Origin: CAYGTS01 sp964352905
Lineage (GTDB): Bacteria > Pseudomonadota > Gammaproteobacteria > JAHCLG01
DNA: 28,694 nt
Assembly: GCA_964352905.1 (NCBI GenBank)
Contig: CAYGTS010000017.1
Coordinates: forward strand, 1-28,694
Direction of reading: 5' to 3'
Part shown: piece by piece, positions 15,629-24,242 of the stretch
How the letters are laid out: each line of letters begins with the position of its first letter
How positions within the stretch are numbered: the first letter of the stretch is position 1
The notes under the pieces: model-generated
Seen by the model: only the letters and a program-made list of their open reading frames with translations
Told to the model about the DNA's origin: nothing
Databases searched by the model: none
Translations under genes and position numbers: made by a program

Positions 15629-18295
15629 TCAAACATGCGTTGGGTTTGGTTTATTAGGATCAATGCCAAACTTTTTAATGGCATCTGCTACAAGTTTAGT
15701 TTCAATAACGCCAGCATCAGCGAGTGCTTTCAAACTATTCACAACAATAAATTTGCAATCCACTTCAAAGAAATGACGTAATTGTTGGCGCGTATCACTG
15801 CGGCCATAACCATCGGTACCCAGCGCATAAAACGGATTATCCACAAATTCACGAATTTGATCGGCATAAATCTTCATGTAATCGGTTGCGGCAATAATTG
15901 GGCCTTGGCGATTTTTGAAACACTCAGTCACATAAGGCACACGCGCTTTTTCTGTGGGATGAAGCGTATTGTAATGCAAGGCATCTAAACCATCGCGACG
16001 CAATTCATTAAAGCTTGTGACACTCCAAATATCGCTGGTGATATCATAATCTTTTTCTAACACTTCAGCCGCTTTTAACACTTCATTGAAAATCGTACCA
16101 CATCCTAATAATTGCACATGTTTTTTTTGTGGCTTTTTATGTTCTCTAAATAAATAAAGTCCTTTAATAATGCCTTGTTCTGCACCTTTTGGCATGGCGG
16201 GATGATGATAATTTTCATTCATGATCGTGATGTAGTAAAACACGTTTTCTTGTTTTTCCACCATGCGATACAAGCCATGCTGAATAATCACGGCTAATTC
16301 GTAAGAATAAGTCGGATCGTAGCTTACACAATTAGGAATGGTGCTGGCTTGTAAATGTGAATGGCCATCTTGGTGCTGCAAACCTTCACCAGCAAGCGTG
16401 GTACGCCCTGCCGTGCCACCCATTAAGAAGCCACGTGCTTGCATGTCGCCTGCAGCCCAAGCTAAATCGCCAATGCGTTGGAAACCAAACATGGAGTAAT
16501 AAATATAAAAAGGAATCATCGTATAATCGCTAGAAGAATACGAGGTTGCTGCGGCAATCCATGAGCACATGGCACCGGCTTCATTTAAGCCTTCTTCTAA
16601 AATTTGGCCTTTTTGATCTTCGCGATAATACATCACTTGATCGTGATCAACCGGTGTATACAGCTGACCGGCTTGAGAATAAATTCCCAACTGGCGGAAC
16701 ATGCCTTCCATACCAAAGGTGCGACATTCATCCGGCACGATGGGCACAATGCGCTGACCAATGGTTTTATCTTTGACCAACATATTTAAAATTCGTACAA
16801 ACGCCATGGTTGAAGAAATTTCGCGATCACCGGAACTTTCTAGGGCTTTATCTAACGCCTCTAAACTTGGCACGCTTAAATTTTCGCTGGCTTTCGGGCG
16901 TCGTGATGGCAAGCTGCCACCTAAGTTTTCGCGACATTGCGCTAAGAATTTCATTTCTGATGAATCAGCAGCAGGACGGTAAAAAGGCACATCACCAATT
17001 TCATCATCATTAATGGGAATGTTGAAACGATCGCGGAATTTTTTTAATTCCTCAACATTCATTTTCTTTTGTTGATGAGTAATGTTTAAACCTTCACCGG
17101 CAGCACCCATACCAAACCCTTTAACGGTTTTGGCTAAAATAACTGTGGGTTTGCCTTTGGTTTTTACGGCACTCGAATAAGCAGCAAAGACTTTTTGCGC
17201 ATCGTGACCACCGCGGTTTAAATGCCAAATTTCATCATCTGACATGTGTGCCACCATTTCAGCAAGTTCGGGATACTTACCGAAGAAATGTTCGCGCACA
17301 TACGCACCATCATGTGCTTTATAATTTTGATAATCACCATCGACCGCTTCTTCCATGCGTTTAATTAATACATCCGCGTCATCACGTGCAAATAACGGAT
17401 CCCAACGCTGCCCCCAAATGACTTTGATCACATTCCAGCCAGCGCCATTAAAGACACCTTCTAACTCTTGAATAATCGAACTGTTACCACGCACCGGGCC
17501 ATCTAAACGCTGTAAATTACAGTTAATTACAAAAATTAAGTTATCAAGTTTTTCACGTGCTGCGAGTGAGATCGAACCTAATGATTCCGGTTCATCCATT
17601 TCACCATCACCACAAAAACACCATACTTTACGGCCTTCGGTTTTAATAAGTTCACGATTTTGTAAATATTTTAAAAAGCGTGCTTGATAAATAGATTGAA
17701 TCGGCCCAAGCCCCATCGATACAGTGGGGAACTGCCAGAATTCAGGCATCAGCCATGGATGCGGGTAAGAAGACAATCCGTCTTTTTCAACTTCTTGGCG
17801 AAAATTTGCAAGTTGCTCTTCGCTTAAACGCCCTTCTAAAAACGCTCTGGCATAAATACCAGGAGAAGAGTGACCTTGAATATAAATTAAATCACCACCG
17901 TGTGCGGTAGTTGGTGCATGGAAAAAATAATTAAAACCAATATCGTAAAGCGTGGCTGCTGATGCGTAAGAAGCAATGTGACCGCCTAACTCTTTGGCTA
18001 CTTTACCGGCACGCAACACCATGGCAATGGCATTCCAACGAATTAAAGCACTCACGCGCGCTGCCGCACCACCATCGGAAGGAAGTGGATCCTCGCTTGC
18101 CGCAGGAATGGTATTAACATAAGCCGTGGTTGCTTTGAAAGGAATATCGGCGCCTTTACGACGCGCACGCAGCAATAGTGCATTAATGAGATACTCTGCG
18201 CGCGCGCGCCCTTCTTCACGCAATACAGAATCGAGCGCTTCAAGCCATTCTGCGGTTTCGATTGGATCAATATCGTTGTGAATGTTATCTACCAT
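15629..18295 (-). CDS. aceE: Pyruvate dehydrogenase E1 component, homodimeric type
   Basis: A thiamine diphosphate enzyme that decarboxylates pyruvate and reductively acetylates E2. Its 888 aa match the large single-chain E1 of gammaproteobacteria. Features include GHSSPGIYARAFLEGRLSE in the N-terminal region and the ThDP/Mg site GDG at 229-231 with Asn258-Cys-Asn260. HDAQKVFAAY and the later GRTTLAGEGLQHQDGHSH are also conserved. AAAGG precedes the ATG. The gene lies 7 bp downstream of the BtuF-like gene and is followed by aceF and lpdA. No PdhR-type regulator is present in the window. Confidence 0.98.
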   Translation of the reverse strand: MVDNIHNDIDPIETAEWLEALDSVLREEGRARAEYLINALLLRARRKGADIPFKATTAYVNTIPAASEDPLPSDGGAAARVSALIRWNAIAMVLRAGKVAKELGGHIASYASAATLYDIGFNYFFHAPTTAHGGDLIYIQGHSSPGIYARAFLEGRLSEEQLANFRQEVEKDGLSSYPHPWLMPEFWQFPTVSMGLGPIQSIYQARFLKYLQNRELIKTEGRKVWCFCGDGEMDEPESLGSISLAAREKLDNLIFVINCNLQRLDGPVRGNSSIIQELEGVFNGAGWNVIKVIWGQRWDPLFARDDADVLIKRMEEAVDGDYQNYKAHDGAYVREHFFGKYPELAEMVAHMSDDEIWHLNRGGHDAQKVFAAYSSAVKTKGKPTVILAKTVKGFGMGAAGEGLNITHQQKKMNVEELKKFRDRFNIPINDDEIGDVPFYRPAADSSEMKFLAQCRENLGGSLPSRRPKASENLSVPSLEALDKALESSGDREISSTMAFVRILNMLVKDKTIGQRIVPIVPDECRTFGMEGMFRQLGIYSQAGQLYTPVDHDQVMYYREDQKGQILEEGLNEAGAMCSWIAAATSYSSSDYTMIPFYIYYSMFGFQRIGDLAWAAGDMQARGFLMGGTAGRTTLAGEGLQHQDGHSHLQASTIPNCVSYDPTYSYELAVIIQHGLYRMVEKQENVFYYITIMNENYHHPAMPKGAEQGIIKGLYLFREHKKPQKKHVQLLGCGTIFNEVLKAAEVLEKDYDITSDIWSVTSFNELRRDGLDALHYNTLHPTEKARVPYVTECFKNRQGPIIAATDYMKIYADQIREFVDNPFYALGTDGYGRSDTRQQLRHFFEVDCKFIVVNSLKALADAGVIETKLVADAIKKFGIDPNKPNPTHV

Positions 18296-18302
18296 ATTTA
18301 TT

Positions 18303-19172
18303 TTACCTTTCTCTCATTCTGTGCCGGGCTTGTTGTAAGTCCTGGCATAACATCGCTATACCTTGAATAAGCTGACTATCTGGCTCTGCTAGCAACTGTG
18401 CGGGAATGTGATAAATCATTTGTTTTTTCACAGCTGGAATGCTTGACCACTGCTGCAAGCCATTTTTTGCGTGCTTATCCGTAATGATCACTTGTGGTGA
18501 CTGCATGATAACTGATTCTGGCGTGACTGCAAATGCTGGTTTGGCAATTGCTTGATAAATATTGCGGCCACCACAGGTTTTTATGGCTTGATTAATAAAA
18601 CTTTTATTACCCACTGTCATTAAGGGGTGATCCCAGATTTGATAGAAAACCCTTAATGGTGGTTGGCTAGCATATTGCTGCTTTAATGCTTGGTAGCGCT
18701 GCAACAATTGTGTTGCTTGCTGCTTGGCTTTTTTGCTATGGCCGGTAAGCTTGCCAAACTGGCGCATCGTTTTGGCAATTTCTGGAATGGAATGTGGATT
18801 ACTGTAAAAAATCGGGATATTTAAAAAGCGTAATTGCTGTAATTGGTAAGTAATATTACTAGGATACCACACGATAATTAAATCGGGGTTTAATGCTGCG
18901 ATTTTTTCTAAATTGAGTTGCGCGTAATCACCAACCACTGTTTTATCCTGGGCAATTGGCAGCGAATGACTAAAACTATCCACACCAATGATATGATGAT
19001 TAGCCCCAATGGTTGTAAGCAAATGGGTAAAACTGGGGGCTAGGCTAATAATTCGCGTTGCCGGTTTATTTAGGATAATTTTATGGTTTTGATCATCTCG
19101 CACGCAAAGAGCATATAGCGTTTGGGTGAGCGTGATGAGTGTTATTGCGATCATGAGGGTAAATTTGTTCAT
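18303..19172 (-). CDS. BtuF-like cobalamin/metal-chelate substrate-binding protein
   Basis: A periplasmic binding protein of the helical-backbone (BtuF/FhuD) type. The ATG at 19172 gives 289 aa with a clear signal peptide (MNKFTLMIAITLITLTQTLYA). The longer frame from 19211 would place 13 polar residues ahead of it. Family features are TRIISLAPSFTHLLTTIGA, IIGVDSFS, the segment LEKIAALNPDLIIVW, and TCGGRNIY. Vitamin B12 is the most likely ligand given the adenosyltransferase gene in the same window, but heme or siderophore binding cannot be excluded. No permease or ATPase gene is adjacent. It ends 7 bp before aceE, so the two may share a transcript, which is unusual. Confidence 0.85.
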   Translation of the reverse strand: MNKFTLMIAITLITLTQTLYALCVRDDQNHKIILNKPATRIISLAPSFTHLLTTIGANHHIIGVDSFSHSLPIAQDKTVVGDYAQLNLEKIAALNPDLIIVWYPSNITYQLQQLRFLNIPIFYSNPHSIPEIAKTMRQFGKLTGHSKKAKQQATQLLQRYQALKQQYASQPPLRVFYQIWDHPLMTVGNKSFINQAIKTCGGRNIYQAIAKPAFAVTPESVIMQSPQVIITDKHAKNGLQQWSSIPAVKKQMIYHIPAQLLAEPDSQLIQGIAMLCQDLQQARHRMRER

Positions 19173-19213
19173 GGTTTTTCGTTTTATCGTTATAGGGAAA
19201 ATCTCCGTCATTT

Positions 19214-19332
19214 AGCAATTATCCCGGGGCTGAAAAACGTACCGAACTAACGTTGAAATTAGTTAGAAGCGACACGCGGTGACAGAGAAACCATCCGTCG
19301 TTGCTCAAAGCTAACGCTCCTCGCAATGACGG
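19214..19332 (-). repeat. 90-bp dispersed repeat, copy 2, with a GTCATTGCGAG-type end
   Basis: Positions 19214-19303 are the inverted copy of 253-342 with four mismatches. The adjoining 19295-19332 forms a short inverted pair from CCGTCGTTGC to CTCGCAATGACGG. Together they fill most of the gap between the BtuF-like gene and ampE. Confidence 0.8.
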
Positions 19333-19371
19333 AATGAGGCTCAACGCCTGTCACCAAGTTGCACTGCGAAA

Positions 19372-20232
19372 TTAAAACACCCACGCAAAAATCGCAACGA
19401 TAGCGTAAATGATCATCCAAATCCACAATGTGCGATCGATTAACTCTAATGCTTGTTGATTTTCTGCCAGATCTGCTTTGCTACTTTTTTCTGCTAATGC
19501 CTCTAACCCACACGCGGTTAAGAGTTGGTAGCTACTGTGCAAACCACCCCAAACATGCTTAATCCACACTGTAAAGCCGCGTTTAAAATCACCAGCCAGC
19601 GCAAATAAAATCGCCACAATACGTGCGGGGATCCAATCTAGCACGGCTTGTAATTGGCTAGCAGGTGTTTCAAAGCAATCGTAAATCTCATGATGTTCTG
19701 CCTGTTTTTTTAAAACCACGGTAAAGCGATATAACACCGCACCCACTGGCCCTAAAATAATAAACCAAAACAAAACCGCAAAAATGCGTTGATTGGCTTG
19801 CACAAATAATGATTCTGTTAAGGTACGTGCGGCTTGATTGGTATCAGCCGGTAAAGTTTTTTCAGCCAAACCTGTGCTGGTTTTAGTCGCTAATTCTTTA
19901 TCGCCTAAATCGAGCGCTTCTTTGTAATGGCCAAATTGTTGGTATAAATCCGCTGGTCCTAAGCAATATAATAAAATGACCACACCGTAAATGAGGCTAA
20001 TTAAATTAAATAACCATCCGCTAAACAGCCAGTTGAAAAAGCCTACAATAATAATGAGTGGCAGTAAGATGACAATCACGCCGAGCCAATCTTGCCACAA
20101 TGCAGTTTTTTCAAACCAACCTTTAAGTAAATGCAAATAGTGGTCAAACCATTTGTAGCAGCGTAATTTGGGATCGAGCCCTAACACACGATCACAAACA
20201 ATAGCGATGATAACGATCAGTAGGTTTAACAT
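19372..20232 (-). CDS. ampE: AmpE-like membrane protein (CobD/CbiB superfamily)
   Basis: An integral inner-membrane protein of 286 aa with hydrophobic segments near residues 1-15, 48-68, 70-90, 150-172 and 268-286. Conserved landmarks are CDRVLGLDPKLR at the N-terminus, YCLGPADL, the NQRIFAVLFWFIILGPVGAVLYR region, LDWIPARIVAILFALAGDF and the final transmembrane helix. In enterobacteria AmpE is encoded with AmpD and is thought to help sense peptidoglycan recycling in beta-lactamase control. Its biochemical activity is not established. ampD ends 19 bp upstream and AAAGGATG lies just before the ATG, so they form one operon. No ampC or ampR homologue is visible here. Confidence 0.9.
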   Translation of the reverse strand: MLNLLIVIIAIVCDRVLGLDPKLRCYKWFDHYLHLLKGWFEKTALWQDWLGVIVILLPLIIIVGFFNWLFSGWLFNLISLIYGVVILLYCLGPADLYQQFGHYKEALDLGDKELATKTSTGLAEKTLPADTNQAARTLTESLFVQANQRIFAVLFWFIILGPVGAVLYRFTVVLKKQAEHHEIYDCFETPASQLQAVLDWIPARIVAILFALAGDFKRGFTVWIKHVWGGLHSSYQLLTACGLEALAEKSSKADLAENQQALELIDRTLWIWMIIYAIVAIFAWVF

Positions 20233-20251
20233 GATGCATCCTTTTAAGCTT

Positions 20252-20815
20252 TCAAAATTCCCTTAATAATAAATCCTTTAGGTGGTTCCAGTCAAAGTTT
20301 ACACCAGGATCGGTCTTTCTGTCTGGCGCAATGTCACTATGACCAACGATTCGATCTGCAGTAATTGCAGGATAATATTTAAGTAGCGATTGAATGATGC
20401 TTGCAAGCTGTACGTATTGAACAGCTTGAAACGGTACATTATCTGAACCTTCTAATTCAATGCCTATCGAAAAGTCATTGCAATTGCTGCGGCCTTGAAA
20501 ACTAGAAACACCAGCATGCCAAGCACGTTTATCAAAAGCAACAAATTGTTGCACATGACCATTACGATAAATCACGACATGCGAGGCCACCTTGAGATCG
20601 GCTAAGCCATGAAAATGAGGATGAGCAGTCACATCGAGTTGATTTGTAAATAACTGCGCGATATAAGGCCCGCCATATTCCCCCGGCGGCAAGGCTATAT
20701 TATGAACCACTATCAGATCAACAGCTGTTTCTTCCGGCCTATCATTGAAGTTTGGTGAGTATAATTTCTCAACATTTTCTAGCCAGTGATTTTTTATTTG
20801 CAGCATGTTATCCAT
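20252..20815 (-). CDS. ampD: 1,6-anhydro-N-acetylmuramyl-L-alanine amidase AmpD
   Basis: A cytoplasmic zinc amidase of peptidoglycan recycling that cuts the stem peptide from anhydro-MurNAc. The 187-aa protein has zinc ligands His38 (LIVVHNIALPPG), His159 (IVGHSDIAP) and Asp169 (TDPG). Glu120 in IGIELEGSD and Lys167 are the catalytic pair. SSFQGRSNCNDFSIGIELEG is typical of AmpD. The ATG directly abuts the antiporter stop (TAAATG), indicating translational coupling; a second in-frame ATG is at codon 4. Length and motifs are those of a functional enzyme. Confidence 0.95.
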   Translation of the reverse strand: MDNMLQIKNHWLENVEKLYSPNFNDRPEETAVDLIVVHNIALPPGEYGGPYIAQLFTNQLDVTAHPHFHGLADLKVASHVVIYRNGHVQQFVAFDKRAWHAGVSSFQGRSNCNDFSIGIELEGSDNVPFQAVQYVQLASIIQSLLKYYPAITADRIVGHSDIAPDRKTDPGVNFDWNHLKDLLLREF

Positions 20816-21997
20816 TTAATCACGCCGCATTTTATCGCTTAGCGCAATCGGTGTTGGATAAAGTAGCACGACTAAATAAGAAGAAAAAATAAAGGTAATA
20901 ATTGTGGTCGCTTGAATTAAATACGAAGTTTTATCATCGATTAACGCAACTCCTGACAAAGATGAAGCTGCTAAAAAGGTAATCAATAGTGAAAACTCAC
21001 TGCCTTGTCCCAAGCGCACACCAACTTCCATCGCAACATGTTTAGCCTCACCGGCACGTTGTAATAAAAAGCGAAACACATACGGTTTCAAGGTTAGAAT
21101 CGCAACACTTAAAATGAAAGCTGGAATTGCGACTTGCCCAAAATAGTGATAATTAAATTCGGCACCAACGGAAAAGAAAAACATCACCAGGAAAAAATCA
21201 CGTAAGGGTTTTAAACTTTCAGCAATATACAGCGATACTTTATTCGTCGCTAATGAAACGCCTGCAATAAAGGCACCAATTTCAGCGGATAAACCGAGCG
21301 CCACCGATAGCATAGCAATACTTAAACACCACGCAATCGACATTAGGAATATATATTCTTGCACACGATCAAAACGCGCAATTAATTTTAATAACAGATA
21401 ATTACCACCCAAGAAAGCGACTAAAATCAGCAACGGCAAGGTTAATGCAATCATGCCAATTTTAGCAAAGCCAACATTACCAGTTTGCCCAGCATGTAAT
21501 AGCAGTAAAACAATAATCGCAATTAAATCTTGCATTAACAGTACGCTAATCATCACTTCACCGGTATGCTGGTGATGAAGGATTGTCGTGGGTAATAATT
21601 TTAAGCCAATAATGGTGCTGGAAAACATCATGCACGCACCAATGATTAAACACTCATTAAAGTTATAACCGTATAAATAGCCAATGCCGATCCCAATCAT
21701 GGCAAAGAGCACAGAGCTAATCACTGTAATCAAGGTGGTTTTTTGCAACATGCGCAGTAAATTTTGTGGGTGCAAATGTAACCCAAGTAAGAATAATAAG
21801 AAGATAATGCCAACGTTACCGACTTGTGATACCAACGTGGCATCGGCAAACCAACCCAAACCCCAGGGCCCTAAAATTGCGCCTAGTAACATATATGCAA
21901 CTAACAAAGATTGGCGGGTAAATAACACCAGCGTCGCCACAATTGCGGCTCCTGCGAACATCATAAATAAAGCGTAAACTATAGGATCGTTATGCAT
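20816..21997 (-). CDS. CPA2-family cation:proton antiporter, membrane domain only (KefB-like)
   Basis: A 393-aa inner-membrane protein with about eleven or twelve hydrophobic segments covering the whole Na+/H+ exchanger domain. Typical CPA2 segments include LLLFLLGLHLHPQNLLR, FSSTIIGLKLL and LLMQDLIAIIVLLLL with the conserved Gln-Asp, plus LGLSAEIGAFIAGVSL and RDFFLVMFFFSVGAEF. The protein ends shortly after the last helix, so the cytoplasmic RCK/TrkA-N nucleotide-binding domain of full-length KefB/KefC is absent; such short forms are common. It probably exchanges K+ or Na+ for H+. It is the first gene of the antiporter-ampD-ampE unit. No good Shine-Dalgarno is seen, and a 21-codon frame starting at 22055 overlaps its start. 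Confidence 0.88.
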   Translation of the reverse strand: MHNDPIVYALFMMFAGAAIVATLVLFTRQSLLVAYMLLGAILGPWGLGWFADATLVSQVGNVGIIFLLFLLGLHLHPQNLLRMLQKTTLITVISSVLFAMIGIGIGYLYGYNFNECLIIGACMMFSSTIIGLKLLPTTILHHQHTGEVMISVLLMQDLIAIIVLLLLHAGQTGNVGFAKIGMIALTLPLLILVAFLGGNYLLLKLIARFDRVQEYIFLMSIAWCLSIAMLSVALGLSAEIGAFIAGVSLATNKVSLYIAESLKPLRDFFLVMFFFSVGAEFNYHYFGQVAIPAFILSVAILTLKPYVFRFLLQRAGEAKHVAMEVGVRLGQGSEFSLLITFLAASSLSGVALIDDKTSYLIQATTIITFIFSSYLVVLLYPTPIALSDKMRRD

Positions 21998-22150
21998 CAG
22001 TTTTTTTCATCGTTATCAGCGCTTGCGCAGGTGAACCGGTTGGCATGTTAACCATGGTAAGTGGCCACAGGCCGCTTGTGCAGGATCATAAACTGAATGC
22101 TGCAATGATTCAAGCGAATGTTGCGAGCTCGCCTGTCTTTTGCGTGCTCA

Positions 22151-22325
22151 CAGCAATTCCCTCTGTAGCTGGGAACAGCCATATTTGGGCAATCTCACGT
22201 TAAAAATTCCAAAAAATGTGCTCATGTATCATGTATAAACTCCGCTATTTTTTGAAATTTTTAATGTGACCTTGCCTCAAATCTGACCGTTCTTGAGTAA
22301 TCAGACATTACGGCGGGAATCGCTG
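22151..22325 (-). mobile_element. MITE-like inverted-repeat element, subfamily 2 (copy D, 175 bp)
   Basis: Ends are CAGCAATTCCC at 22151-22161 and GGGAATCGCTG at 22315-22325, inverted repeats with one mismatch. Read on the minus strand, it follows the layout of copies A and B: AAGAACGGTCAGATTTG, then AGCGGAGTTTATA and ATGAGCA, then GCCCAAATATGG, GTTCCC and CTAC. Interior similarity to subfamily 1 is partial, while the termini differ. It lies between the antiporter gene and the accessory genes. The rest of the 21998-22474 gap holds unassigned sequence on the left and the ABC-F leader region on the right. Confidence 0.65.
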
Positions 22326-22342
22326 ATTAATGAGCATTTCTC

Positions 22343-22371
22343 TTGTACACAACCCCTTCTTGTAGTAGAAT
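22343..22371 (+). promoter_or_regulatory. Possible promoter of the ABC-F gene
   Basis: TTGTAC at 22343-22348 and TAGAAT at 22366-22371 are 17 bp apart, matching consensus at 3 and 5 of 6 positions. The transcript would start near 22378 and carry a leader of about 97 nt containing a short open frame and an inverted repeat before the ABC-F start. Confidence 0.4.
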
Positions 22372-22390
22372 TACAATTCAAATCAGAAAT

Positions 22391-22453
22391 ATGAGGTATT
22401 CGTCCAGTGCGCAACTAATCTTTTTTCACCGAGAGGCTCTAAGCCTGCATTAA
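22391..22453 (+). CDS. Putative 20-aa leader peptide upstream of the ABC-F gene
   Basis: An ATG at 22391 opens a 20-codon frame (product MRYSSSAQLIFF then HREALSLH) that stops 21 bp before the ABC-F ATG. The perfect inverted repeat CATTAA-C-TTAATG at 22448-22460 overlaps the leader stop and adjoins the ABC-F Shine-Dalgarno. AGGCT-CTA-AGCCT forms another small stem inside the leader. Resistance ABC-F genes are often controlled by leader-peptide attenuation, so this layout is suggestive. The leader's own ribosome site is weak. Confidence 0.35.
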   Translation: MRYSSSAQLIFFHREALSLH

Positions 22454-22474
22454 CTTAATGAAAAGAGATTGCAC

Positions 22475-24100
22475 ATGACGACATCACCTCGAATTATCCT
22501 AAACAATGTATCCTTCCATCTAGATCATACACCCGTTAGATTCAATGGCATTAATTTGATGTTTGAATCTCTGAGGTACGGCATCGTTGGTCACAATGGT
22601 GTTGGTAAGACAACCCTCCTGAAACTACTAATAGGAGACTTGATCCCTGATAGTGGATCGTTGCTGCGTTCTTGCAAAATAATTGATGCGCCTCAGTCAC
22701 ACCTGTCTGTTGATAGTAAAGCAAGCATCAGTGATGTCCTGGGCGTAAGTCATATTCTGCAAGCCCTAGAGCGGATTAATAATGGCAGCGTTGGTGAAAC
22801 TGATTTTGATATCGTGGCTGATCATTGGGATATTGAAAAACGCATTCAAGATTCGCTCAGCACATTTAACTTGTGGCCAATCGATCTAAATCAATTATTT
22901 AATCAATTAAGCGGCGGTCAGAAAACCAAAGCACTGCTTGCTAAGACGCTCATCTTCACGGCAGATTTTCTTCTCTTTGATGAGCCCACGAATAATCTTG
23001 ACGCCCAGTCGCGAGATATTTTATATCAATATATTGAAAATTCTCCCAAAGGCGTTATTATTGTGAGTCATGATAGAAAATTATTAAATAAATGCGACCG
23101 AATTATTGAACTCACTTCAAAAGGGATCGATGTTTATGGCGGCAACTACGATTTTTATAAAGAACAAAAAGAACTGAAACGTTTAGCCATTGAGCATGAA
23201 ATACAAGCGCGTACTGAAACGCTGATTAACTCTAAAAAAGCCATACAAACTCGCATGGAGCGTCATCAACAAAACGAATCTCGCGGCCGAAAAGAAAAGA
23301 TAAGACAAATTAAGGGTTGCGGCCGCTACAACAAAATTGAACTTAAAGCAAAGAAAGGACAAAGTGAAAATACAAACCGCCGAATCCGACTGCAAGCAGA
23401 TAAAAAACTTGAAAACGTAAATCAAGAGTTATTAGCAGCCCGTAGCCAACTTGAAGTACAAGAAAAACTGGATGTTGTGCTTGCACAAACGAGAGTTCCG
23501 AATAACAAAATGGTTATCAATATTGAAAATCTTTGCTTTGGCTATGATCAACAACACAAACTTATTAACAATTTCAACTGTCACCTGTTAGGACCTGATC
23601 GGGTTGCTATTACAGGACCTAATGGGTGTGGCAAATCTACTTTAATTCAACTCATCAGAGGTTTGCTGATTCCAAATGCCGGTGAAATAACGATCGGTGT
23701 AAAGACGATTGCTTATCTCGATCAAGCGGTTAGTTTTTTAAATCCTTCGCTTTCTATTGTAGAAAATTTTCTAATACTCAATCCAGATGCCCAACCTTTC
23801 GATGCGTATTCCGCCCTTGCTTCGTTTAAGTTTCGCAATAAAGAGGCTGAAAAATGTGTCGGGCAATTAAGTGGTGGTGAACGAATGCGGGCAGGCCTTG
23901 CTGTTAGTTTGATGTCTTCACCACCGCCACAGCTTATTATTCTGGATGAACCAACAAATCATTTGGATCTCGATGCTACCCTCGCAATAGAAAATGCGCT
24001 AAAACTCTATCAGGGTGCCATTTTAGCAGTATCCCATGATGAGACTTTTTTAAACAATATTGCTATTAATCAAAAAATTATACTGCATGAAAAAAAATGA
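22475..24100 (+). CDS. ABC-F family ATPase (ribosome-associated, possible antibiotic resistance factor)
   Basis: A soluble 541-aa protein with two ABC domains and no membrane segment, the ABC-F layout. Members act on the ribosome either as translation factors or as antibiotic-displacing protection proteins. Domain 1 has Walker A GHNGVGKT (39-46), signature LSGGQ (145-149) and DEPTNNLD (169-176). A charged, Lys/Arg-rich linker covers about 230-345. Domain 2 has GPNGCGKST (381-389), LSGGER and DEPTNHLDLD (491-500). The ATG at 22475 follows AAAAGAGA; a TTG six bases earlier is less likely. The accessory setting, the possible leader peptide and adjacent antibiotic-kinase genes favour a resistance role. 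The subfamily cannot be fixed by eye. Confidence 0.92.
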   Translation: MTTSPRIILNNVSFHLDHTPVRFNGINLMFESLRYGIVGHNGVGKTTLLKLLIGDLIPDSGSLLRSCKIIDAPQSHLSVDSKASISDVLGVSHILQALERINNGSVGETDFDIVADHWDIEKRIQDSLSTFNLWPIDLNQLFNQLSGGQKTKALLAKTLIFTADFLLFDEPTNNLDAQSRDILYQYIENSPKGVIIVSHDRKLLNKCDRIIELTSKGIDVYGGNYDFYKEQKELKRLAIEHEIQARTETLINSKKAIQTRMERHQQNESRGRKEKIRQIKGCGRYNKIELKAKKGQSENTNRRIRLQADKKLENVNQELLAARSQLEVQEKLDVVLAQTRVPNNKMVINIENLCFGYDQQHKLINNFNCHLLGPDRVAITGPNGCGKSTLIQLIRGLLIPNAGEITIGVKTIAYLDQAVSFLNPSLSIVENFLILNPDAQPFDAYSALASFKFRNKEAEKCVGQLSGGERMRAGLAVSLMSSPPPQLIILDEPTNHLDLDATLAIENALKLYQGAILAVSHDETFLNNIAINQKIILHEKK

Positions 24101-24242
24101 AACGTGCTTTGATGCTTGGCAAACAGAAAGTAATGCCTGGTTCAAAAGTTCGGCATTTGATACAATTGTAACTTCAGTAAAAACACTGGCGAAGTTTATA
24201 GGTTATTTTTTAAAAAAAATTGGTAACTGCTCGCCCCTTTAG
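24087..24242 (+). CDS. Short ORF overlapping the ABC-F stop (51 aa, uncertain)
   Basis: An ATG within the last ABC-F codons opens a 51-codon frame. Residues 22-45 form a basic, hydrophobic, probably amphipathic helix (FDTIVTSVKTLAKFIGYFLK). The last five codons and stop lie in the left terminus of the repeat element that begins at 24223, so the original C-terminus may have been replaced by the insertion. No independent ribosome site is seen, so translation would depend on coupling. It may be a small peptide, a truncated gene or chance. Confidence 0.3.
   Translation: MKKNETCFDAWQTESNAWFKSSAFDTIVTSVKTLAKFIGYFLKKIGNCSPL

Noticed and set aside
21990..22055. A 21-codon frame starting MVNMPTGSPAQ that overlaps the antiporter start
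   Set aside because: Could be an upstream ORF, but no ribosome site precedes it and nothing else supports translation.
22025..22145. Possible tRNA, riboswitch or CRISPR in the larger intergenic regions
   Set aside because: No cloverleaf, T-loop consensus, known riboswitch core (including a B12 box near the cobalamin genes) or regularly spaced direct repeats were found by eye.
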